64,000 nt of DNA, from positions 62,001 through 126,000 of the forward strand of contig JAGWAS010000002.1 in the NCBI GenBank assembly GCA_021296235.1, given 5' to 3'. Both the position numbers and the translations under genes were made by a program. Under the pieces are notes generated by a model. The model was not told the DNA's origin and made no database searches. It worked only from the letters and a program-made list of their open reading frames with translations. Positions 17,191-26,078 of this stretch are shown here, in pieces. The DNA is from Paracoccaceae bacterium. GTDB lineage: Bacteria; Pseudomonadota; Alphaproteobacteria; Rhodobacterales; Rhodobacteraceae. The first letter of the stretch is position 1. Each line of letters opens with the position of its first letter.

Positions 17191-18226
17191 TGGCGAACTG
17201 TCTGGCGCCGATGGCCAGGACGTTCGCGCCAAGTTCGACGCGTTGCTCGGCAGCCGCGGCTGGATTCTGGCCGACGGAGCGACGGGGACCAACCTTTTTG
17301 CGCTCGGAATGGGTGCCGGGGATTCACCGGAGCTTCTGAATGTGCAGCAACCTGAAATGGTTCGAGCCGTTTATCGAAATGCCATTGCAGGCGGTGCTGA
17401 TCTAATCCTGACCAACAGCTTTGGCGGCAACCGTGCCAGGCTGAAATTACACGCCGTGGCTGGACGCACTCGTGAGCTCTGCCAAATTTCAGCGCAGCTG
17501 GCGCATGAAACAGCCTCTGAGTTTGGCAACGGCACAATCGTTGCCGGATCCATGGGGCCAACCGGTGAATTGATGGAGCCCATGGGTGTTCTCACTCCTG
17601 ATGTGGCGGTCGATATCTTCCTTGAACAAGCCGAGGGATTGAAGGCGGGCGGAGCTGATGTCGCTTGGATCGAAACGATCTCGGACATCCGTGAGCTTGA
17701 TTGCGCCGCACAGGCGTGTTTCCGGGCAGGATTGCCCTACTGCGCAACCTTGAGTTTTGACACGGCAGGGCGGACAATGATGGGGGTGGCGCCAGGCGAT
17801 CTGGCGAATTGGGCGGCGGATGCAACGTGGCCGCCGCTTGCAATTGGCGCGAACTGTGGTGCTGGCGCCGCGGATCTTATCCGCACGATCCTGGAGTTTC
17901 CAAAACTCAAAATTGGCATGCATCTCATTGCCAAGGCAAATGCAGGTATTCCGAAGTGGGAGAAAGGGGCGATTCATTATGATGGCTCGCCTGATCTTAT
18001 GGCAGACTACGCTGAATTGGCACTGCGGTCAGGTGCCAAAATCATTGGTGGATGCTGCGGCACGACATTTCGTCATATTCAAAGGATGAGGGCACGTCTT
18101 GAAACCTTTAAGGGTGGCGCAACACCGATGCTGGAGGAAATTGTTGGAAAGTTAGGACAATTTTCGGCTGATATCGGACCCGACCCGAAAGATCGGAACC
18201 GGCGGCAAAGGCGGCGACGTCCCTGA
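17177..18226 (+). CDS. bmtB: Cobalamin-type homocysteine S-methyltransferase (BmtB/MetH N-domain)
   Basis: A stand-alone homocysteine-binding methyltransferase of 349 residues corresponding to the first domain of MetH. It shows the DGATGTNLF start of the barrel, TNSFGGNRARL, GSMGPTGELM, and the three zinc cysteines in IGANCGAG and GGCCGTT. It should transfer methyl from a corrinoid protein, encoded next, or from betaine-type donors, to homocysteine. In Rhodobacteraceae such genes are usually named betaine-homocysteine methyltransferase and are thought to be one part of a split methionine synthase. The ATG lies within the end of sufE. The arginine-rich tail (RNRRQRRRRP) is unusual and may be an extension of the reading frame past the normal end. 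Confidence 0.88.
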   Translation: MLEDDGELSGADGQDVRAKFDALLGSRGWILADGATGTNLFALGMGAGDSPELLNVQQPEMVRAVYRNAIAGGADLILTNSFGGNRARLKLHAVAGRTRELCQISAQLAHETASEFGNGTIVAGSMGPTGELMEPMGVLTPDVAVDIFLEQAEGLKAGGADVAWIETISDIRELDCAAQACFRAGLPYCATLSFDTAGRTMMGVAPGDLANWAADATWPPLAIGANCGAGAADLIRTILEFPKLKIGMHLIAKANAGIPKWEKGAIHYDGSPDLMADYAELALRSGAKIIGGCCGTTFRHIQRMRARLETFKGGATPMLEEIVGKLGQFSADIGPDPKDRNRRQRRRRP

Positions 18227-18349
18227 CCATTTTCTTTTCCCGAATGTCGCATTAGACTAATTCAGTGTCGCAATTGCGACGCGACACGCTTGAATCCGTT
18301 GTCATATGCGGCGGATTGTGCGTCATTTCAGGCGACACGGGGATTTCCT

Positions 18350-19057
18350 ATGTCTGATGAGGATGAAGAAGAACTAATCCTTTCGGAACTGAGTGATGAA
18401 GAACTGGTTCCACAAATGCATGATGACCTCTACGACGGCCTCAAGGAGGAGGTTGAAGAGGGTGTCTACATTTTGCTTGAGCGGGGTTGGGAACCGTATG
18501 CGGTCCTGACAAATGCACTGGTTGAGGGCATGCGGATAGTCGGCATCGACTTCCGTGACGGTATCCTGTTTGTCCCTGAAGTGTTGCTTGCGGCAAATGC
18601 GATGAAGACGGGAATGGCAATTCTCAAACCGCTGCTTGCCGAAACCGGTGCACCGCGCATGGGAAAAATGGTTATTGGGACGGTGAAGGGTGACATCCAC
18701 GATATTGGCAAGAACCTCGTTTCAATGATGATGGAAGGTGCCGGCTTCGAGGTGGTTGATCTTGGCATCAATAATCCGGTTGAGAATTACCTTGAGGCAA
18801 TTGAGAACGAAAAACCTGACATCCTTGGCATGTCGGCGCTGCTAACCACAACGATGCCGTACATGAAGGTGGTCATTGACCGGCTTGTGGAGTTGGGGCT
18901 GCGCGACGATTTCGTTGTTTTGGTTGGAGGGGCACCGCTAAATGAGGATTTCAGCAAGGCAATTGGAGCTGACGCATATTGCAGGGATGCTGCTGTGGCA
19001 GTTGAAACGGCAAAGGAATTCATGGCAAGGAAACACAATGTGCTTTCAGCAGGTTAG
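18350..19057 (+). CDS. Methyltransferase cognate corrinoid (B12-binding) protein
   Basis: Carries the cobalamin that shuttles methyl groups between methyltransferases. The product of 235 residues from ATG 18350 (GGGGA seven bases upstream) starts MSDEDEEELILSELSD, then a helical B12-binding cap (DLYDGLKEEVEEGVYILLERGW to about residue 95) and a Rossmann-like domain with the cobalt-ligand motif GDIHDIGKN, GMSALLTTTM and VLVGGAPLN. All the signatures of MtbC/MetH-type corrinoid proteins are intact. It lies about 120 bases after bmtB and ahead of a DUF1638 gene, a grouping typical of Rhodobacteraceae. An in-frame codon at 18290 would add 20 unrelated residues. Confidence 0.93.
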   Translation: MSDEDEEELILSELSDEELVPQMHDDLYDGLKEEVEEGVYILLERGWEPYAVLTNALVEGMRIVGIDFRDGILFVPEVLLAANAMKTGMAILKPLLAETGAPRMGKMVIGTVKGDIHDIGKNLVSMMMEGAGFEVVDLGINNPVENYLEAIENEKPDILGMSALLTTTMPYMKVVIDRLVELGLRDDFVVLVGGAPLNEDFSKAIGADAYCRDAAVAVETAKEFMARKHNVLSAG

Positions 19058-19227
19058 GTGACCGCCCAAAATTGGCGACCCGGGCTGCCCGGATTGCTCT
19101 GGTCGGCGGTAACCGGATCCCATGATTCTCAGGTGCTGTGAGTTGCTGCGATAGTCTAAATTGGGTCTTTGACGAAATGTCGAATTGCCTCAAAAGCAAG
19201 AATGAAACCTCCGGTCGCCAGGAACCC

Positions 19228-19857
19228 ATGGAAAGGGTGCTCCTGATTGCCTGCGGAGCACTTGCAAAGGAAATCCTTGAACTGAAGCGCCTTAACGGTT
19301 GGAACCATCTTGATTTAACTTGCCTTCCTGCCGAATTGCATCTGTATCCGGAGAAGATTCCGGAGAGGGTTGAGTTGGCGGTAAAGGAGCATCGACAAAG
19401 CCATTCATCCATTTTCGTGGTGTATGCCGATTGTGGGACCGGTGGACTGCTGCGCAGAAAATGCGAAGAGCTGGGAGTTGGAATGATTGACGGTCCCCAT
19501 TGTTATTCGTTCTTTGAAGGCAACCAGAAGTTTGCCGAACATGCAGTGGAGGAGATGACCACCTTCTACTTGACCGATTTCCTAGTCAGGCAATTTGATT
19601 CATTTGTCTGGAGGCCACTTGGTCTTGGCAAGCATCCGGAACTTAGGGACATGTATTTCGGAAACTACGAGCGGCTTGTATATCTTGCACAGACTGAGGA
19701 TCCACAGTTGGACCGGCTGGCGGAGGAATGTGCAGCAAGGCTAGGCCTGGAGTACAAGCGCCGGTATACCGGATATGGCGATTTGGCTGTTGCATTGGGG
19801 AGTGTCGCAGAGCCGCAAACTGGATCGGGACTGTCATCCGGAAGGGGATGGGCATGA
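19228..19857 (+). CDS. DUF1638 domain protein, corrinoid-pathway partner
   Basis: DUF1638 proteins have no proven biochemistry but sit next to corrinoid methyltransferase genes. The 209-residue product begins MERVLLIACGALAKEIL and keeps the features I associate with the family: VYADCGTGG with a central cysteine, GPHCYSFFEGN, and a late TGYGDLAVALG. AGGA five bases before the ATG at 19228 favours this start; an ATG at 19177 and a GTG at 19138 are in frame upstream. The conserved cysteines and histidine could bind a metal or cobalamin, or act in reactivating the corrinoid; that is inference. The gene converges with purC. Confidence 0.75.
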   Translation: MERVLLIACGALAKEILELKRLNGWNHLDLTCLPAELHLYPEKIPERVELAVKEHRQSHSSIFVVYADCGTGGLLRRKCEELGVGMIDGPHCYSFFEGNQKFAEHAVEEMTTFYLTDFLVRQFDSFVWRPLGLGKHPELRDMYFGNYERLVYLAQTEDPQLDRLAEECAARLGLEYKRRYTGYGDLAVALGSVAEPQTGSGLSSGRGWA

Positions 19858-19913
19858 CAGGGGGTCAAGGTAGCAACAAACCGGGGTGACCGCGTTCCCG
19901 TAACGCCGCCGCG

Positions 19914-19930
19914 TTCCTTCGCTTAAGGAA
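19914..19930. terminator. Weak hairpin between convergent genes
   Basis: TTCCTT and AAGGAA form six pairs around a five-base loop, with no clear T-run on either side. It lies between the DUF1638 gene and purC, where a bidirectional terminator would be expected. The assignment is tentative. Confidence 0.25.
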
Positions 19931-19961
19931 GGTTCCGCACGGTCCTTGGCGACTTGTGCCC

Positions 19962-20717
19962 TTACCGAACCGGCTTGAGCAGTCTCAGGCCGCCTTCGGG
20001 AAGTATTCCAAGCCTGGATGCGATTTCCTGAAATCCATCGGGAATTCCGGCAGAATCCGGAATAGTGTCGTAACTGCTGAGGACGCGCCCCGTCTGCATG
20101 TCCCACAATCTGCACACATCCGGACTGATCTCGTCGACAATTACAAGGCGACAGGTATCCTCTTCCCAAACTCGTCCGATTTCCAGAACAAAATCAACGA
20201 GTTTGATGCCGGCACCCGCCATCATTCCCGAGACGTAATCATTTGTTCTGAGAGCAATCGGCAGAATTTCGTCGATTTCCATTGGTGAGACCCACCCAAA
20301 CGCGTTGAGATGCTCTTCGGTAACAAGGGGATGGTTCAGATCCTGGTGTTTGAGGTAAAACTCTACGAGTGGGCGGGGCAGGGGATCCCCTTCCTTCAGG
20401 TTAAAACGCTTTGCAAGCGTTCCGGCCGCATGGTTTCGAACCATTACCGTTACCGGCAGGATTTCAGCCGCCCTGACAGACTGTTCGCGCATGTTCAGGC
20501 GACGGACGAAATGTGTGGGAATCCCGACTCTCTTCAATCCTGACATCACGAATTCGGAAAAGCGGTTGTTGAGAACGCCCTTGCCCTCAATCACGGATGG
20601 GCCTTGGGAATGGGCAGGAAACATGTCATCCCTGAAATGGAGCACATATGTCCCCAGCGTATCGCCTTCATAGAGTGATTTGGTCTTTCCCCTGAAAACG
20701 ATCTTTCTTCGAGCCAT
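19962..20717 (-). CDS. purC: Phosphoribosylaminoimidazole-succinocarboxamide synthase
   Basis: PurC (SAICAR synthetase) joins aspartate to CAIR with ATP in purine synthesis. The product of about 251 residues starts MARRKIVFRGKTKSLYEG and has the family motifs: the GKTKSLYEG phosphate loop, GKGVLNNRFSEF, VRNHAAGTLAKRF, the ADP/aspartate region IKLVDFVLEIGR and DEISPD. One further ATG two codons upstream is possible. It is often followed by purS and purQ in this order of bacteria; here its 3' side meets the convergent DUF1638 gene, so purS is not linked. Confidence 0.95.
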   Translation of the reverse strand: MARRKIVFRGKTKSLYEGDTLGTYVLHFRDDMFPAHSQGPSVIEGKGVLNNRFSEFVMSGLKRVGIPTHFVRRLNMREQSVRAAEILPVTVMVRNHAAGTLAKRFNLKEGDPLPRPLVEFYLKHQDLNHPLVTEEHLNAFGWVSPMEIDEILPIALRTNDYVSGMMAGAGIKLVDFVLEIGRVWEEDTCRLVIVDEISPDVCRLWDMQTGRVLSSYDTIPDSAGIPDGFQEIASRLGILPEGGLRLLKPVR

Positions 20718-21000
20718 TCGCATTTTCCAATCCGCGGAAGAAGTCTCAACTTGAATGAGGCAATAGCGAAAGGGATACCCTCTAGCAAGAAATGCAATCC
20801 CGACTCCAATTCGCGTGACATCAAGCCGGGGCTGGACAGAACGCAGAATTCAACCGGACAAGATGAGCGATCGACCGCAACCAGGTTCTCCTTGGAATCG
20901 AGGCGAACGGGCGATTTCGGCGGACACGGCCTGCGATACGGGCTTGAACCATGCGGTGCGATTGTCCATATGGGGTGAATTGGGTTAGCAGAGCATCAAC

Positions 21001-21315
21001 ATGACTTCCTTTGACGAGCGCAGGGATACATTCGAATCTAAATTTGCGCATGACGCATCGCTTAAGTTCAAGGCGGAAGCCCGTGCCAACAAATTGCTTG
21101 GTCAGTGGGCGGCTGGTGTGCTTGGTCTCTCCGAGGATCAGGTCGACGAATACGTTCGTTCGGTCATCAAGGCCGATTTTGAGGAACCCGGAAGCGAGGA
21201 CGTTTTCCGCAAGCTGGCAGGCGATCTGGGTGATCAAGTTACGGAACAGGAGATTCGTTCAAAAATGGAACAATTTGCTCAAAAGGCCGTAGAGCAGATC
21301 ATGAACGAATCCTAG
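21001..21315 (+). CDS. DUF1476 protein, ATP synthase zeta-type inhibitor
   Basis: A 104-residue helical protein starting MTSFDERRDTFESKFAHD, with KFKAEARANKLLGQWAA and KADFEEPG. This matches DUF1476, the alphaproteobacterial family that includes the Paracoccus zeta subunit, which binds F1-ATPase and blocks reverse rotation through its N-terminal segment. The DERxxxFExKFAHD pattern is diagnostic. It is divergent from purC across about 280 bases, as in relatives. Whether this copy inhibits strongly depends on the N-terminal inhibitory helix, which appears complete. Confidence 0.88.
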   Translation: MTSFDERRDTFESKFAHDASLKFKAEARANKLLGQWAAGVLGLSEDQVDEYVRSVIKADFEEPGSEDVFRKLAGDLGDQVTEQEIRSKMEQFAQKAVEQIMNES

Positions 21316-21366
21316 CGTTGGCGACGCTACTTTCAACTTGTGACTTGCCCCAACGCCTGTCAGGCC

Positions 21367-22674
21367 TCAACCTGAACCGAAGACCCTTTCGAACACAGTG
21401 CCCACATGCCGGACAAAGAATCGGTCGTCAAAAAGTTCCATCAATTCTTCTCCGGTCAACCAATCCCCAACATCTGGATCCTGAGTCAGAACCCAGTGAA
21501 AATCCTTGCCTTCATCCAGTGAGCGCGCAGCACTCCTTTGGATGATCGAATATGCACGGTTTCGCTCAAGCCCTTTTCGCACGAGGGCGTCAAGAGCACG
21601 ATGAGAGTTGTGGACACCTCGCATGAGGTTGAGGTTACGCTTCATGTTGTCGGGGCGGACTTTCATTTCACCGACGATGCCGGCAAGGCGCCACAGGGCG
21701 AAATCGAGTGCCGAGGTGGCGTCAGGACCAATTACCCTTTCGACGGAGGAATGGGACATGTCCCGCTCGTGCCAGAGGACAACATTTTCAAAGGAGGGCA
21801 TTACGGCCGCCCTAACAAGTCGCGCCAATCCGGTCAGGTTTTCCGCAAGAATCGGGTTGCGCTTGTGGGGCATTGCAGATGAACCCTTCTGATGTTCTCG
21901 GAACGGTTCCTCAATCTCCAGAACTTCGCTGCGTTGAAGATGTCGAAACTCGGTGGCCAACCTCTCGACTGATGAGGCAACAACCCCCAACACAGCAAAG
22001 AAGTGCGCATGGCGATCCCTGGGTATGACTTGGGTCGACATCGGTTCTGCCGCCAATCCCAATTTCTTGCAGACATGCGCTTCAACTTCCGGTGGGACGG
22101 TGGCAAATGTGCCAACCGGTCCTGACACTGCGCCTGTGGAAATCTCACTCTTGGCCTGTTCAATGCGTTTGAACGCCCGTTCGAATTCACAATGAGCCTG
22201 AGCCAGCTTAAGACCGAATGTCGTCGGTTCGGCATGAATCCCATGGCTTCGGCCCATGCAGGGAAGATGCTTGAACTCGAATGCCCGCCGCCGAAGCTGG
22301 CTGAGCAGTTCACGCAGGTCGGTGAGAAGGATGTCGGTCGATCTCAAAAGTTGAACGTTGAAGCAGGTATCCAGCGCATCGCTTGACGTCATTCCCAAAT
22401 GTATGTGTGGGGAATGCTCCTTTCCGGCACGCTCAGCAACGTAGATCAGGAATGCAAGGGTTTCGTGGCGTGTCTCTTCCTCTATCTCCCTGATTCGGGC
22501 GAGGTCGATCGGTTGGCCTCGGAGCCGCAACACCGCATTGGCGGATGCTTTGGGAATTTGGCCCAGTTCGGCCCGGGCCTCCATCGCAAGAGCCTCGATT
22601 TCAAGCAGAATTGAGAAGCGGGACTCCTCCGACCAAACGGCTTCCATTTCTGGTCGAACATACCGAGGTATCAT
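21367..22674 (-). CDS. purB: Adenylosuccinate lyase
   Basis: PurB cleaves SAICAR and adenylosuccinate, two steps of purine synthesis. The 435-residue protein begins MIPRYVRPEM and holds the superfamily signature GSSAMPHKRNP, a catalytic TSSD segment (GMTSSDALDT) and a GRSHGIHAEPTTFG histidine region. Length and motifs match the short bacterial form. It lies convergent with the DUF1476 gene, and upstream of it, about 85 bases away on the same strand, is gpt, so three purine genes (purC, purB, gpt) cluster loosely here. Confidence 0.96.
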   Translation of the reverse strand: MIPRYVRPEMEAVWSEESRFSILLEIEALAMEARAELGQIPKASANAVLRLRGQPIDLARIREIEEETRHETLAFLIYVAERAGKEHSPHIHLGMTSSDALDTCFNVQLLRSTDILLTDLRELLSQLRRRAFEFKHLPCMGRSHGIHAEPTTFGLKLAQAHCEFERAFKRIEQAKSEISTGAVSGPVGTFATVPPEVEAHVCKKLGLAAEPMSTQVIPRDRHAHFFAVLGVVASSVERLATEFRHLQRSEVLEIEEPFREHQKGSSAMPHKRNPILAENLTGLARLVRAAVMPSFENVVLWHERDMSHSSVERVIGPDATSALDFALWRLAGIVGEMKVRPDNMKRNLNLMRGVHNSHRALDALVRKGLERNRAYSIIQRSAARSLDEGKDFHWVLTQDPDVGDWLTGEELMELFDDRFFVRHVGTVFERVFGSG

Positions 22675-22758
22675 GCTGAAAACTTTGCGTAAATCACCGC
22701 CACTGCAAAAGAAGGCACACCGTATTGCAGGTGCTCGAACTCACAATTGGGCAACGTA

Positions 22759-23250
22759 TCAGGAGGATTTTTTGTAAGGGCCAACATACTGCAGTGCGGT
22801 ATCCCATGGAAAATAGATCCACGTATCCTGACTAACCTCAGTGATGAAAGTGTCGACCACAGAACGGCCCATGGGTTTCGCATAGGTTGTTGCAAAATGG
22901 GCAGTTGGGAAAATAACCTTGACGAGTTCCAAGGTTTTTCCCGTGTCGACGAGGTCGTCGATGACGAGGGTTCCCGGACCGTCGGCCAGAATGGCGTCCT
23001 TAACGACTTTCGGTTCCGATTGGTTTTGGTGGTTGTAGGACTCGACCGAAATGGTGTCGACGGTTCGAATTTCCAGTTCCCGGGCCACTATCATGGCGGG
23101 CGCCAACCCACCCCTGGTCACAGCAATGACCCGTTTCCAGTATCCCGGTTCAGGTTGGGCCCCCTCCAATCGCCAAGCCAAGGCCCTGCAGTCGCGATGC
23201 AACTGATCCCAGCTGACCACGAATCCCTTTTCATGCGGAAGTTGATGCAT
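22759..23250 (-). CDS. gpt: Xanthine (hypoxanthine/guanine) phosphoribosyltransferase
   Basis: Salvages xanthine and guanine to nucleotides with PRPP. The 163-residue protein closely follows E. coli Gpt: [17 protein letters not shown] at the start, [19 protein letters not shown], the PRPP motif [11 protein letters not shown], and a C-terminal [10 protein letters not shown] that contacts the base. It ends five bases from the fabI start region on the same strand; the fabI stop lies just upstream at 23256, so fabI and gpt likely share a transcript. Confidence 0.95.
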   Translation of the reverse strand: MHQLPHEKGFVVSWDQLHRDCRALAWRLEGAQPEPGYWKRVIAVTRGGLAPAMIVARELEIRTVDTISVESYNHQNQSEPKVVKDAILADGPGTLVIDDLVDTGKTLELVKVIFPTAHFATTYAKPMGRSVVDTFITEVSQDTWIYFPWDTALQYVGPYKKSS

Positions 23251-23255
23251 AAGAG

Positions 23256-24074
23256 TTATTTCCGTCCGGTAACGACATCTATGTCGGGCGCATCGGGACG
23301 TTTCATGCCAACCACATGGTAGCCGGCATCAACATGCAGGACCTCGCCCGTAACTGCCGATCCCAAATCGGACAGCAAGCTCAGGGCAGACGCTCCGATT
23401 TCATCCTGACTCACGTTGCGACCCAGTGGCGAGTTGAGTTCGTTCCATTTTAGGATGTAGCGAAAATCCCCGATGCCAGATGCCGCAAGTGTCTTTACGG
23501 TGCCCGCTGAAATTGCGTTTACCCGGATGTTCTTTGGTCCCAGATCAGCGGCAAGATATCTGACTGAGGCTTCCAGTGCAGCCTTTGCAACACCCATGAC
23601 ATTGTAGTGGGGCATTACCTTTTCCGAGCCATAGTAGGTTAAGGTCAGTAATGAACCGCCATCAGGCATGAGTTTTTCGGCACGTTGCGCCAAGGCGGTG
23701 AAGGAATAGACCGAAACGTCGAGTGAATTTCGGAAATTGTCGGGGCTGGTGTCGACATAGCGACCGCGCAGTTCGTTCTTGTCCGAAAACCCTATTGCGT
23801 GGACGGCAAAGTCGATCCCACCCCAGCGTTGCCTCAGCATTTCGAAGAGAGAGTCCATCGACGCGGGATCACCGACATCGCATTCACAGATCACTGACGA
23901 ACCGATTGATGTCGCCAAGGGTTCGATGCGCTTTCGCAGCACCTCGTTCTGATAGGAGAATGCCAGTTCTGCACCATGGGCGGCGCATGCCTTTGCAATT
24001 CCCCATGCAATTGATTTGTCGTTGGCGACCCCCATGATGAGGCCACGTTTGCCTTCCATCAAAAGCGTTGACAT
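23256..24074 (-). CDS. fabI: Enoyl-[acyl-carrier-protein] reductase (NADH)
   Basis: FabI performs the last reduction of fatty acid elongation. The 272-residue product from ATG 24074 (AGGAG seven bases upstream) begins [19 protein letters not shown] and has the SDR glycine pattern of Fab[14 protein letters not shown], the atypical catalytic tyrosine/lysine set ([19 protein letters not shown]) and [13 protein letters not shown]. Longer frames up to 24134 would overlap the divergent pdxH start. The distance to the pdxH ATG is only 16 bases, so each promoter must lie inside the neighbouring gene. FabI is the usual triclosan target class. Confidence 0.95.
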   Translation of the reverse strand: MSTLLMEGKRGLIMGVANDKSIAWGIAKACAAHGAELAFSYQNEVLRKRIEPLATSIGSSVICECDVGDPASMDSLFEMLRQRWGGIDFAVHAIGFSDKNELRGRYVDTSPDNFRNSLDVSVYSFTALAQRAEKLMPDGGSLLTLTYYGSEKVMPHYNVMGVAKAALEASVRYLAADLGPKNIRVNAISAGTVKTLAASGIGDFRYILKWNELNSPLGRNVSQDEIGASALSLLSDLGSAVTGEVLHVDAGYHVVGMKRPDAPDIDVVTGRK

Positions 24075-24090
24075 GCAGACACTCCTTGCC

Positions 24091-24786
24091 ATGAGGCTCT
24101 CCGGTCGTTTAGGTGAATCGGGCACGCTCTTCAATAGCGGGTTGTTCCGGCCGGCAGGCCGAGGGTTGGGAGAAGATTCTTTGGAACGTCGGGTTGGAAA
24201 ATTTGCGGGCAGTGAACCATTTGCGATCCTGCTCCGGTGGTTGGACGAAGCGCGTCAGGTTGAACCCAATGATCCGGACGCAATTGCCTTGGCAACGGTC
24301 GATTGCTCCGGAATGCCAAATGTCCGAATGGTGCTGCTCCGAGGCATCGAAGACGACAGTTTCGTATTCTACACAAATTATGCAAGTGCAAAGGCCCGTG
24401 AATTGAATCACTGCGGGAAAGCCGCCTTTGTCATGCACTGGAAATCGCTTAGGCGGCAGGTGAGGGCCAGGGGGCATGTCGAGCGGGCGGAAGGGGATGC
24501 GGCAGATTCCTATTTTGCCTCCCGTTCTTTGGAGAGCCGACATGGCGCGTGGGCTTCACGACAATCCCAACCTTTGGAGTCTCGAAGACAGTTGATGTCG
24601 CGGGTTGCCGAAGTGACCGCGGAACTCGGGTCAAATCCCAAGCGTCCGCCGTTCTGGGGAGGATTCCGGCTTCGACCGATTGAGATCGAATTCTGGAGTG
24701 ACGGTGAATCCAGGTTGCACGACCGATTTCAGTGGAAGAGGGAAAGCACTGATTCGAAATGGTCTGTGACCAGGTTGTCGCCTTAG
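24091..24786 (+). CDS. pdxH: Pyridoxamine/pyridoxine 5'-phosphate oxidase
   Basis: FMN enzyme that makes pyridoxal 5'-phosphate in the last step of the B6 pathway. The product shows the family core: [36 protein letters not shown], the FMN/substrate motif [27 protein letters not shown] and a C-terminal [17 protein letters not shown]. From ATG 24091 it has about 40 residues before the conserved core, somewhat more than usual; the real start may be a later in-frame TTG near 24165. It is divergent from fabI. Together with pdxA at 0.8 kb it gives the beginning and end of the B6 route. Confidence 0.92.
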   Translation: MRLSGRLGESGTLFNSGLFRPAGRGLGEDSLERRVGKFAGSEPFAILLRWLDEARQVEPNDPDAIALATVDCSGMPNVRMVLLRGIEDDSFVFYTNYASAKARELNHCGKAAFVMHWKSLRRQVRARGHVERAEGDAADSYFASRSLESRHGAWASRQSQPLESRRQLMSRVAEVTAELGSNPKRPPFWGGFRLRPIEIEFWSDGESRLHDRFQWKRESTDSKWSVTRLSP

Positions 24787-24901
24787 GGTCAACTCCGGTG
24801 CCCCAACAGCAATTTCGCTTGCAATTGGTGGCTGCGCCGTGCACGATGGCAGCTTGTGGATCATGTCATTTTGACAAGGCGAACCAGCCCGAGGAGGCAA
24901 C

Positions 24902-25426
24902 ATTCAGAATAAGTTTCGTGGGCGCGTGAAATGGTTTAACGCAACCAAGGGGTTTGGCTTTGTGGTTACGGAGGAGCCCGGTCCCGATATCTTGATTCAT
25001 GTCAATGTTCTGCGAAACTTCGGCCGCAGCTCCGTATCGGAAGGCAGCACCGTTGAATTGCTTGCCAATGAATCACAACGCGGGTTGCAGGCTACGGAAA
25101 TTCTGGAGATCATCCCGCCACCCGAATTAGAGTTCAGCGATGTCGAGCATGTCGGAAACGGGGTAGATCTGGATGGCGAGCAATCCGCCTTTGTCCCAGC
25201 CCGTGTGAAATGGTTCGACAAGCAGAGGGGATTCGGATTTGTGAATGTGTTCGGGGATGTCGAGGATGTGTTCATTCACATGGAAGTTCTCCGGAACAAC
25301 GGCCTTTCTGACCTGCAGGCGGGTGAAGCGATATCTGTCCAGGTCGCCACCGGCCCCAGAGGCAGGCTTGTTGCTGAGATTCAACCTTGGAATGCCGATG
25401 TGGGAGCAGAAATTTACGAGGATTAA
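24902..25426 (+). CDS. Double cold-shock-domain protein, probable ATT start
   Basis: Two cold-shock domains bind single-stranded RNA or DNA. Domain one has GRVKWFNATKGFGFV with the second strand DILIHVNVLRNFG; domain two has ARVKWFDKQRGFGFVNV and DVFIHMEVLRNNG; an acidic linker joins them. This tandem form is typical of Rhodobacterales. The only canonical in-frame start is a GTG at 24926, which would remove most of the first strand and has no ribosome site. At 24902 an ATT lies four bases after GAGGAGG, a near-perfect ribosome site, and restores MQNKFRGRVKWFN. A TGA at 24872 closes the frame upstream. I annotate the ATT; a base error creating it from ATG is the main alternative. Confidence 0.8.
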   Translation: MQNKFRGRVKWFNATKGFGFVVTEEPGPDILIHVNVLRNFGRSSVSEGSTVELLANESQRGLQATEILEIIPPPELEFSDVEHVGNGVDLDGEQSAFVPARVKWFDKQRGFGFVNVFGDVEDVFIHMEVLRNNGLSDLQAGEAISVQVATGPRGRLVAEIQPWNADVGAEIYED

Positions 25427-25961
25427 CGGGTTTGCCGGGTGTTTCGGCTCCATCACGTGCACATTGGAATCGGCAGGCTTCGTCTTCCGTTCAGTTGTTG
25501 CCGGAATGGCAATGGCATTTCTGGGCGCTGTTGGCGCTGCGGCAAACTGCCCGACGGAAGTTGTGTGGTTGCGGGGCGATTGGGGCAAGGCTACATTTTC
25601 TGTGGAAATCGCAAAGACCCCGCAGGAACGTGCACGCGGTCTGCAGGAGCGCGAATACCTTCCATTGATGGCTGGAATGCTGTTCCTGTTTGAGTCCCCG
25701 GGGCCGGTGGCGTTCTGGATGAAAAACACACCAATTAGCCTCGATATTCTGTTCGTATCGGAGACCGGCACCGTTACGGGCATCCACAGGGAAGCGGTTC
25801 CCTTTGATCCGACGCTGATTCGCGGTGGCAACGACACCATTGCTGTCCTTGAGTTGAACGGCGGCATCAGCGATCGGTTCGGCGTTGCGGAGGGAACCGA
25901 AATCCGTCATCCCGCATTCAATCAAGACCTCGCAGCATGGCCCTGCAGTGACGGAGGTTGA
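25398..25961 (+). CDS. DUF192 family secreted protein
   Basis: Small exported beta-rich domain of unknown biochemical role, found across bacteria and archaea. A membrane-targeting segment (FRSVVAGMAMAFLGAVGAAA) precedes the mature domain, which contains the family patterns VEIAKTPQERARGLQER, GMLFLFESPGPVAFWMKNT and DILFVSETGTV. The ATG at 25398 has GGA six bases upstream and overlaps the cold-shock gene; later non-ATG starts nearer the signal peptide (TTG 25464) are possible. A cold-shock gene followed by a DUF192 gene is an order I recall from Rhodobacteraceae, so the two probably share a transcript. Confidence 0.82.
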   Translation: MWEQKFTRINGFAGCFGSITCTLESAGFVFRSVVAGMAMAFLGAVGAAANCPTEVVWLRGDWGKATFSVEIAKTPQERARGLQEREYLPLMAGMLFLFESPGPVAFWMKNTPISLDILFVSETGTVTGIHREAVPFDPTLIRGGNDTIAVLELNGGISDRFGVAEGTEIRHPAFNQDLAAWPCSDGG

Positions 25962-26001
25962 GGCTTCAAATCTTCGTTCCCACGGGTTAATGGTCGCCGG
26001 T

Positions 26002-26078
26002 CGGGGCGTAGCGCAGCCTGGCAGCGCGGCGGTTTTGGGAACCGCAGGTCGTTGGTTCGAATCCAATCGCCCCGACCA
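26002..26078 (+). tRNA. tRNA-Pro (TGG)
   Basis: A 77-base cloverleaf with encoded CCA. Acceptor CGGGGCG pairs with CGCCCCG, the D arm begins TAGCGCAGCCTGG as in bacterial proline tRNAs, the anticodon loop TTTGGGA gives TGG, the T loop is TTCGAAT and the discriminator is A. It lies 40 bases after the DUF192 gene. Confidence 0.96.
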
